A DNA stretch of 9,495 bases from contig DGRR01000148.1 of NCBI GenBank assembly GCA_002389995.1, positions 1 to 9,495 of the forward strand, written 5' to 3'. This stretch comes from Ruminococcus sp. UBA4383 (GTDB lineage: Bacteria; Bacillota; Clostridia; Oscillospirales; Ruminococcaceae). The notes below the pieces were generated by a model. It searched no databases and was not told where the DNA came from. It saw nothing but the letters and a program-made list of their open reading frames with translations. Shown here piece by piece: positions 6,474 to 9,495 of the stretch. The position numbers and the translations under genes were made by a program. Within the stretch, counting starts at the first letter, position 1; the number at the start of each line of letters is the position of its first letter.

Positions 6474-7270
6474 TAAGGCTCATAAAAAGTGAGAGCGAAC
6501 TCGACAGACAGCTTTTGCTTAAAACTCTTTCAGGCAGAAAAATGCTTGCCTATATGAAAGCCTACGGAGCAGGCTATGATTTCTGCCGATTTTATAAAAT
6601 AACAGATGTTTCAGGTACGGGATATATGTTTATAATCAATTCAACGCTTATAATCTGCGCTGATGATATGCTCGAAGCTACTGAGGAAATCCGGATATTC
6701 ATAAAAATGAACCTCCCTTTCCGCATAGAGGGAAATCAGAAAATATTAAAGGGTATAAAAATACCTGAACATTATCAGGTATTGAACAGAACTGTTTTTG
6801 AACTTATCCCAGATGAAAACAGCTATAAATTCGCTGAGGAATATGTTGATTTTAACCCGAATCTGCCTGATGTTTACAAGATACTGAGTGAGGGATTCCC
6901 GAATATTGCAGATTTTTCATTGTGGTATACGGATACCTCCCACAGATGCAGACACGGTATAAGCCGTGTATTCACTTACAGAAACAGTACGACTGCATCT
7001 GTCGTGTTTGACATAGAAAATGAAGTGTTAATCGGACAGGTCGCCACAAAGGTAAGCGCAAGAGGAAGCGGTTATGCAAGGGAATTTCTCAAATGGCTTG
7101 CATTATTCCTGAATACCCTCGGAAAAAGAGCGTTTCTGCTTGCCCTTGATGTGCGTGTGAGCTTTTATCGTGAAATAGGATTCAGAGAGATAGAAAAGGA
7201 AATCGTCCTCGAACGTACTGACGTTGAAAAGGACAGCCTGACGAAAGGAAAACTTGCTGATGAACAATAA
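6470..7270 (+). CDS. GNAT-type acetyltransferase with an extra N-terminal domain
   Basis: This is a predicted cytoplasmic acyl-CoA-dependent N-acetyltransferase of 266 residues, longer than the roughly 150 of a single GNAT domain. The C-terminal part (about 145-247) has the GNAT core: a strand followed by the acetyl-CoA loop QVATKVSARGSGYA (190-203), then ALDVRVSFYREIGFREI (225-241), which matches the final strand-helix where GNAT proteins often read FYxxxGF. The first 110 or so residues also alternate strands and helices (for example GYMFIINSTLIICA, 51-64) and may be a degenerate second GNAT-like domain; this is inference. The ATG overlaps the stop of the second M42 gene by 4 bases, with GGAGAGGA at 6452-6459 as ribosome site. 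The 3' end overlaps the next gene by 11 bases. The substrate is unknown. The position between peptidases and a PLP enzyme suggests an amino acid or peptide amine, but nothing in the sequence proves it. Confidence 0.8.
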   Translation: MIRLIKSESELDRQLLLKTLSGRKMLAYMKAYGAGYDFCRFYKITDVSGTGYMFIINSTLIICADDMLEATEEIRIFIKMNLPFRIEGNQKILKGIKIPEHYQVLNRTVFELIPDENSYKFAEEYVDFNPNLPDVYKILSEGFPNIADFSLWYTDTSHRCRHGISRVFTYRNSTTASVVFDIENEVLIGQVATKVSARGSGYAREFLKWLALFLNTLGKRAFLLALDVRVSFYREIGFREIEKEIVLERTDVEKDSLTKGKLADEQ

Positions 7271-8525
7271 AATTTATGATATTTATAATTTTGACGAAAA
7301 TTTGAAAAATCTTGCCGAAACTGCTGAAAATAACTGCCGTGAAGCTTTCCGCAGAATTGAGGAAACTGCTGAATACTGCGGTGCAAAGGTTTTGAAAGCC
7401 TTTTCCGACAACAGAATAAGCGAGCCGTGTTTTTACGGTTCAACAGGCTACGGATACGGCGATATAGGCAGAGAGGCTATTGATAAAGTTTTCGCACAGG
7501 TTCTCGGAACGGAAGATGCACTTGTGAGATTCAATTTTGTTTCGGGAACTCATGCGCTTTCAACCGCACTTTTCGGAGTTCTCCGCACAGGCGACAAAAT
7601 AGTATCAATCACAGGAAAACCCTACGATACTCTTGAAGAAGTCATCGGAATCGCAGGCGAAAAGGGTAACGGTTCACTTATGGACTACGGTGTTGAATAT
7701 GGTCAGGTAGACTTGAAATCTGACGGTACTCCCGATTATGAAGAAATTTCCGAAAAGGTCAGAGGCGCAAAAGTTGCATATATACAGCGTTCAAGGGGAT
7801 ATTCCCTCAGAGCGGCTTTCACTGTTTCGGATATAGAAAAAATGATAAATGCCGTAAGAAAAACTAATCCCGATGCAATCGTAATGGTAGACAACTGCTA
7901 TGGCGAATTTGTCGAGGACAGAGAACCCTCTCAGGTCGGTGCAGATATAATTATCGGTTCACTGATTAAAAATGCAGGCGGTGGAATTGCCCGTACAGGC
8001 GGATATATTGCAGGAAGAAAAAACCTTGTTGAACTCTGTTCATATCGACTTACCTGCGTGGGAATGGGAAAAGAAGTAGGCTGTACTCTCGGTGTAAACC
8101 GTGAAATTCTGCTCGGACTTTTCTTTGCTCCTAACGTAGTAGCCGCAGCCTTGAAAACTTCCGCATTTGCCAGCGAACTTTTCACGCTCCTCGGATATGA
8201 ATGTTCTCCCAGAAAAGATGACCCCCGTGGTGATATAATAACCGCTGTAAAGCTTGGTGATGAGGAACATCTTACAGCTTTCTGCCGTGGAATACAAAAG
8301 GGCGCACCGATAGATTCCTTTATAACTCCCGAACCGTGGGATATGCCGGGATATACGGATAAAGTAATCATGGCGGCAGGAGCGTTTACGATGGGCGCAT
8401 CAATAGAACTTTCCGCAGATGCTCCGATAAGAGAACCTTTTGCCGTATGGATGCAGGGCGGAATAACCTATACAAGCGGAAAACTTGGCGTAATGCTTGC
8501 GGCACAGGAAATGCTCAAAGGCTGA
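7260..8525 (+). CDS. PF06838 family PLP-dependent protein (methionine gamma-lyase-like, "aluminium resistance" family)
   Basis: This is a fold-type I PLP enzyme of 421 residues, the usual length for the family that includes Bacillus YnbB. Visible marks are RFNFVSGTHALSTALFG (90-106), the cofactor-ring Asp211 in VMVDNCYGEF, the predicted Schiff-base Lys237 in GSLIKNAGGGIA, and the family-specific RSRGYS (177-182) and ITPEPWDMPGY (355-365). The fold is shared with cystathionine and methionine gamma-lyases, but the true reaction of this subfamily has not been settled as far as I know, so a C-S lyase role is only a suggestion. The frame is open from a TTG at 7254, but the ATG at 7260 is preferred because AAAGGA (7244-7249) lies 10 bases before it and only 4 before the TTG. 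It is the last gene of the rightward operon, overlaps the GNAT gene by 11 bases, and is followed by a hairpin at 8547-8575. Confidence 0.92.
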   Translation: MNNKIYDIYNFDENLKNLAETAENNCREAFRRIEETAEYCGAKVLKAFSDNRISEPCFYGSTGYGYGDIGREAIDKVFAQVLGTEDALVRFNFVSGTHALSTALFGVLRTGDKIVSITGKPYDTLEEVIGIAGEKGNGSLMDYGVEYGQVDLKSDGTPDYEEISEKVRGAKVAYIQRSRGYSLRAAFTVSDIEKMINAVRKTNPDAIVMVDNCYGEFVEDREPSQVGADIIIGSLIKNAGGGIARTGGYIAGRKNLVELCSYRLTCVGMGKEVGCTLGVNREILLGLFFAPNVVAAALKTSAFASELFTLLGYECSPRKDDPRGDIITAVKLGDEEHLTAFCRGIQKGAPIDSFITPEPWDMPGYTDKVIMAAGAFTMGASIELSADAPIREPFAVWMQGGITYTSGKLGVMLAAQEMLKG

Positions 8526-8540
8526 TTAATAATGCATAAT

Positions 8541-8582
8541 TAAAAAATCTCCCGTTGGTTAGCACAACGGGAGATATATTTT
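8541..8582. terminator. Bidirectional intrinsic terminator after the M42 operon and gdhA
   Basis: Arms 8547-8557 (ATCTCCCGTTG) and 8565-8575 pair perfectly over 11 bp around a 7-base loop. For leftward transcripts the stem is followed by six T (reverse complement of 8542-8547), a strong terminator for gdhA read-through. For rightward transcripts it is followed by the looser ATATTTTATT, so it works in that direction too but less ideally. Confidence 0.85.
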
Positions 8583-8608
8583 ATTGCTGTTCTCTATTTA
8601 AAATCGTC

Positions 8609-8687
8609 AAATTTGCGCTTTTAATGCCTTGACCTTTCGTTCACTCCGCTGACGCTGCGTTCACTCTCAGGTCAAGAGCGCAAATTT
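8609..8687. repeat. Imperfect long inverted repeat downstream of gdhA
   Basis: AAATTTGCGCT (8609-8619) pairs with 8677-8687 and CTTGACCT (8628-8635) pairs with 8669-8676. The two right-hand arms are contiguous, while the left ones are separated by an 8-base bulge, TTTAATGC. Together they give 19 bp of stem. The 33-base loop contains the direct repeat CGTTCACTC twice (8638-8646 and 8658-8666, 20 bases apart). Neither side has a T-tract, so it is not a classical terminator. It may be a dispersed palindromic repeat, a miniature element remnant or a structured 3' end of the gdhA mRNA. Confidence 0.75.
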
Positions 8688-8713
8688 TCCTCTTGAAATC
8701 ATTAATTATTTAA

Positions 8714-9495
8714 TCAAACACAACCCTGAGCTTTCATAGCTTCTGCAACCTTGAGGAAGCCTGCAATGTTAGCACCAGCCATGTAGTTGCCTTCCATTCC
8801 GTATTCCTTGGCAGCAGTTTCGCAAGCCTTGAATATGGACTTCATGATGCCGTGGAGCTTTTCGTCAACTTCCTCAAATGTCCATGAAAGTCTTTCACTG
8901 TTCTGGCTCATTTCAAGACCTGATGTAGCAACACCGCCTGCATTTGCAGCCTTGGCAGGACCATAAAGGAGACCGTTCTTGAGATATGTCTCGATAGCCT
9001 CAGGAGTTGAAGGCATATTAGCACCCTCTGAAACGCAGTATGTACCGTTCTTTACGAGGATAGCAGCACTTTCGCCATCAATTTCGTTCTGAGTAGCGCA
9101 GGGGAGAGCGATATCGCACTTGATAGTCCAGATACCCTTGCAGCCTTCTGTATATGTAACACCCTTATGAGATGTTCTTTCAGCGTATTCCTTGATACGT
9201 CCACGCTCAACCTCTTTAATCTGCTTAACGAGGTCGAGTTCGATTCCCTCAGGGTCATAGATATAGCCGTTGGAATCTGAAAGGGCAACAACCTTTGCAC
9301 CGTACTGAGTAGCTTTTTCAGTAGCATAGATAGCAACGTTTCCTGAACCTGAAATAACAACAGTCTGACCCTCGAAAGATTTACCGTTAGCCTGAAGCAT
9401 TTCGTTTGTGAAGTAGCAGAGACCGTAGCCTGTTGCTTCTGTTCTTGCGAGTGAACCGCCGTATGTAAGACCCTTACCTGTGAGAACGCCAACGA
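8714..9495 (-). CDS. gdhA: Glutamate dehydrogenase, C-terminal part (5' end outside window)
   Basis: This enzyme reversibly aminates 2-oxoglutarate to glutamate with ammonium and NAD(P)H, a main route of ammonium assimilation in anaerobic gut Firmicutes. The visible 259 residues (TGA at 8714-8716) are the C-terminal 58% or so of a hexameric enzyme of about 445 residues; the missing 190 or so hold the substrate-binding domain with the catalytic Lys and Asp. Numbered from the window edge, marks are GKGLTYGGSLARTEATGYG (6-24), the dinucleotide motif SGSGNVA (48-54), LSDSNG (71-76), DIALPCATQNE (127-137), SEGANMPST (155-163) and ANAGGVATSGLEMSQN (183-198). The match to E. coli GdhA is close throughout. 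SDS after the second strand fits an NADP(H)-type enzyme, though cofactor use is inferred. A Met codon at 9400 is internal, because conserved sequence continues upstream of it to the window edge. Transcription converges on the M42 operon. Confidence 0.96.
   Translation of the reverse strand, partial: VGVLTGKGLTYGGSLARTEATGYGLCYFTNEMLQANGKSFEGQTVVISGSGNVAIYATEKATQYGAKVVALSDSNGYIYDPEGIELDLVKQIKEVERGRIKEYAERTSHKGVTYTEGCKGIWTIKCDIALPCATQNEIDGESAAILVKNGTYCVSEGANMPSTPEAIETYLKNGLLYGPAKAANAGGVATSGLEMSQNSERLSWTFEEVDEKLHGIMKSIFKACETAAKEYGMEGNYMAGANIAGFLKVAEAMKAQGCV

Larger units (their letters stand above)
8526..8713. other. Convergent intergenic region
   Basis: This 188-base gap between the ends of two convergent genes holds no convincing open reading frame. 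It contains a bidirectional terminator (8547-8582) on the left and a separate large imperfect inverted repeat (8609-8687) on the right. The sequences at the two gene ends mirror each other: TGATTAATAAT after the PF06838 gene and, on the - strand, TGATTAAATAAT after gdhA. Confidence 0.8.

Noticed and set aside
7931..8371. Leftward open frame of 146 codons inside the PF06838 gene
   Set aside because: It is antisense to conserved PLP-enzyme sequence, including the cofactor Lys region, and its translation looks like no known protein. It is a codon-bias shadow.
8609..8687. Intrinsic terminator for gdhA
   Set aside because: The stem is bulged, the loop is 33 bases and no T-tract follows on either strand. 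The hairpin at 8541-8582 is the better terminator.
8609..8687. CRISPR repeat or array
   Set aside because: There is only a 9-base direct repeat present twice, with no regular repeat-spacer structure and no cas genes.
9052..9492. Second leftward frame of 146 codons overlapping gdhA
   Set aside because: It is out of frame with the strongly conserved glutamate dehydrogenase sequence and has a low-complexity, Ser/Leu/Arg-rich translation.

Overview
This window reads as chromosomal core-metabolism DNA from a moderately low-GC, Gram-positive anaerobe of the Clostridia. A Ruminococcus-like or other Oscillospiraceae genome is my best guess. The reasons are strong AGGAGG-type ribosome sites, consensus sigma-A promoters, tight operons, a pyrophosphate-type phosphofructokinase, one-step diaminopimelate dehydrogenase, hexameric glutamate dehydrogenase and a PF06838 (methionine gamma-lyase-like) protein. 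The taxonomic guess is inference from gene content, not from a marker gene. I see no tRNA, rRNA, CRISPR array, transposase, integrase or phage gene.

Layout. (1) 1-722, + strand: the C-terminal three quarters of meso-diaminopimelate dehydrogenase (ddh), with its start outside the window. A bidirectional hairpin terminator (730-763) separates it from the convergent operon on its right. (2) 762-4232, - strand: a three-gene operon transcribed leftward from a consensus promoter at 4283-4311. It encodes PPi-type phosphofructokinase, an AI-2E-family membrane protein starting at TTG, and galE (UDP-glucose 4-epimerase). The last two genes overlap by 4 bases. (3) 4233-4441: a 209-bp divergent control region with two textbook promoters facing away from each other and several small repeats that could be operators. 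(4) 4442-8525, + strand: a four-gene operon of two different M42-family aminopeptidases in tandem, a two-part GNAT-type acetyltransferase, and a PLP-dependent PF06838 protein. Every junction is a 1-base gap or an overlap. (5) 8526-8713: a convergent intergenic region holding a bidirectional terminator and a separate, larger imperfect inverted repeat without a T-tract. (6) 8714-9495, - strand: the C-terminal 259 residues of glutamate dehydrogenase (gdhA), with its start outside the window.

How the genes fit together. The leftward operon joins a glycolytic step to UDP-sugar interconversion, with a membrane protein of unknown substrate between them. The rightward operon looks like a peptide and amino-acid salvage unit: two self-compartmentalising aminopeptidases, an acetyltransferase of unknown substrate and a lyase-like PLP enzyme. 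The two end genes both perform NADPH-linked reductive amination, making meso-DAP and glutamate, but they belong to separate transcripts.

I did not find a clearly new defence, mobile or secondary-metabolite system. The points most worth a second look are the M42 pair in one operon with a GNAT and a PF06838 protein, the two-part GNAT, the inverted repeat at 8609-8687, and the repeats inside the divergent control region.
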